Below, one piece after another: positions 63,011 through 64,000 of a stretch of 64,000 nucleotides of DNA. The notes under the pieces are model-generated. The model did no database searches. It had not been told where the DNA came from and saw only the letters and a program-made list of their open reading frames with translations. The translations under genes were made by a program, and so were the position numbers. Every line of letters starts with the position of its first letter. Within the stretch, counting starts at the first letter, position 1. Origin of the DNA: Superficieibacter sp. 1612_C1. Lineage in GTDB: Bacteria; Pseudomonadota; Gammaproteobacteria; Enterobacterales; Enterobacteriaceae. The stretch lies in the NCBI RefSeq assembly GCF_015234305.1, contig NZ_JADGMI010000003.1, positions 186,001 to 250,000 of the forward strand, read 5' to 3'.

Positions 63011-63946
63011 TTATAATGCATCCGGTTGTCGTCGTCGGGAATAATTAAAAGAGGAGTGTTCTTTCGCTAACTCAACGAGGAAAGAGGCCGATTTTTTTAA
63101 TCTATAGTTTTTCGACCACACCGCCGCATAACGCGCCACAGGAAGAATGTCTTCAATAGTGAGTGTAATAAATTGGTTTGAACCGAAGGGGGCAATCATA
63201 TCGCAGGGGATGACGGTCAGGAAACCTGCATTCAGTACAAGATTATAAATGGTAACGACAGAATCGGTTTTAATGATGTTTTCGTTATCAATGCCGTTAT
63301 TTTGTAAGGTGGTGAGAAGTTCGCTGTAATATCCCATATCGGTATGCGGCAAGATCCAGCGTTCGTTTTTCAATGACCCCAGCGTGGTGGGGCCGGTGCA
63401 CGTTCGTGATGTGCTGGCCACCAGCCGGAACTCTGATTCGAACAGCGGCTCTACGTGCAGGTCATGAAGTTTCATTTCATCGCTCAACGTGCCGATAGCA
63501 AAATCCAGCCGCCCGTCACGCAGCGCTGGCAGAAATGAGGAGAGCTGCGCTTCGTACATGCAGACCTGCGCTTTAGGGAACGTCTGCTGGAATGTCTGGA
63601 TCATGCTGGACATGATGGTAAAGCCAATCAGCGACGGGAAGCCAAACGAGACATCGGCCACGCCGCTACTGCTCATGCTGTTCATCTCGCTGACCATGTT
63701 TTTCATTTCCCTGGTGATGGATTCCGAGTAGTTCAGCACCACCTGTCCGGCGCTGGTTAACGTCACGCCGGTGTTTTTACGTACGATTAATTCGATGCCA
63801 AAGTAGGTTTCTATTTCGCTAATAATTTTACTGACCGCCGGTTGAGTTAATCCTAACTGTTTCGCCGCCGAACCAATTGAGCCGCTGCGAATAACCTCCT
63901 GAAATACGACGAGGTGTTGTGTTTTCGGTAAGGTAAAGTTTTCCAT
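63011..63946 (-). CDS. tdcA: TdcA, LysR-type activator of the tdc operon
   Basis: 311 residues (E. coli 312). N-terminal HTH VFQEVIRSGSIGSAAKQLGLTQPAVSKII and an effector domain. First gene of the operon, activating it under anaerobic, CRP-dependent conditions. The main promoter region lies upstream; only 54 bases of it (63947-64000) are in the window, and no site is identifiable there. Confidence 0.97.
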   Translation of the reverse strand: MENFTLPKTQHLVVFQEVIRSGSIGSAAKQLGLTQPAVSKIISEIETYFGIELIVRKNTGVTLTSAGQVVLNYSESITREMKNMVSEMNSMSSSGVADVSFGFPSLIGFTIMSSMIQTFQQTFPKAQVCMYEAQLSSFLPALRDGRLDFAIGTLSDEMKLHDLHVEPLFESEFRLVASTSRTCTGPTTLGSLKNERWILPHTDMGYYSELLTTLQNNGIDNENIIKTDSVVTIYNLVLNAGFLTVIPCDMIAPFGSNQFITLTIEDILPVARYAAVWSKNYRLKKSASFLVELAKEHSSFNYSRRRQPDAL

Positions 63947-64000
63947 AATGCTTAACTCATCTCGTTACATCTTGCGGCTAAGTTTACGTAATTATGGCGA

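Overview
The window is chromosomal DNA of a gamma-proteobacterium in the Enterobacteriaceae, close to the Citrobacter/Enterobacter/Kluyvera group. Gene order and protein sequences follow the E. coli K-12 block yqjHI-aer-patA ... fadH-rlmG-ygjPQR-alx-sstT-ygjV-uxaAC-exuTR-yqjA-mzrA-yqjCDEKFG-yhaHIJKL-tdcGFEDCBA, and REP/BIME repeats lie between genes. I do not assign a species.

Layout. (1) 1-1.4 kb: an IS200/IS605-type element with divergent tnpB (cut by the left edge) and tnpA. (2) 1.4-2.75 kb: a PAS-PAS-GGDEF diguanylate cyclase. (3) 2.9-14.5 kb: an accessory catabolic island. A glycerol-dehydrogenase-like gene is divergent from an operon encoding a DapA-family aldolase, a UxaA/GarD-family dehydratase, a LarA-family nickel-pincer racemase/epimerase, an ACS-family MFS importer, the cofactor enzymes LarC, LarE and LarB, a NiCoT nickel permease, and (after a hairpin) an IclR regulator. 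(4) 14.5-19.3 kb: yqjH, yqjI, aer, patA. (5) 19.5-29.8 kb: a carbohydrate island where K-12 has ebg/ygjIJK. It holds a GH130 enzyme, a DUF1861/GT108-like protein, a GH13 glucosidase, ABC importer, LacI regulator, phosphomannomutase and an importer ATPase. (6) 30-47.9 kb: conserved core from fadH to yqjK, including hexuronate catabolism (uxaCA, exuT, exuR) and alx behind a yybP-ykoY manganese riboswitch. (7) 48-55 kb: yqjF, yqjG, an orphan YiaK-like dehydrogenase, four DUF805 genes, yhaJ, yhaK, yhaL. (8) 55.1-64 kb: the anaerobic threonine/serine operon tdcABCDEFG.

How the genes fit together. The first island reads as a pathway for an unidentified 2-hydroxy or sugar acid: import, epimerisation at C2 by the nickel enzyme, dehydration to a 2-keto-3-deoxy acid, aldol cleavage to pyruvate plus an aldehyde, and reduction of that aldehyde. 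It carries its own nickel uptake and cofactor synthesis. The second island reads as import and phosphorolysis of a beta-mannoside to mannose-1-phosphate, which the mannomutase would convert to mannose-6-phosphate. These pathways are inferences from family membership and gene order; no substrate is shown by the sequence.

Most unusual points: the nickel-pincer sugar-acid operon; a YqjI repressor that has lost most of its nickel-binding N-terminal tail; REP repeats inside the alx riboswitch; a duplicated terminator between exuT and exuR; and a DUF805 gene whose start touches the U-tract of a terminator.
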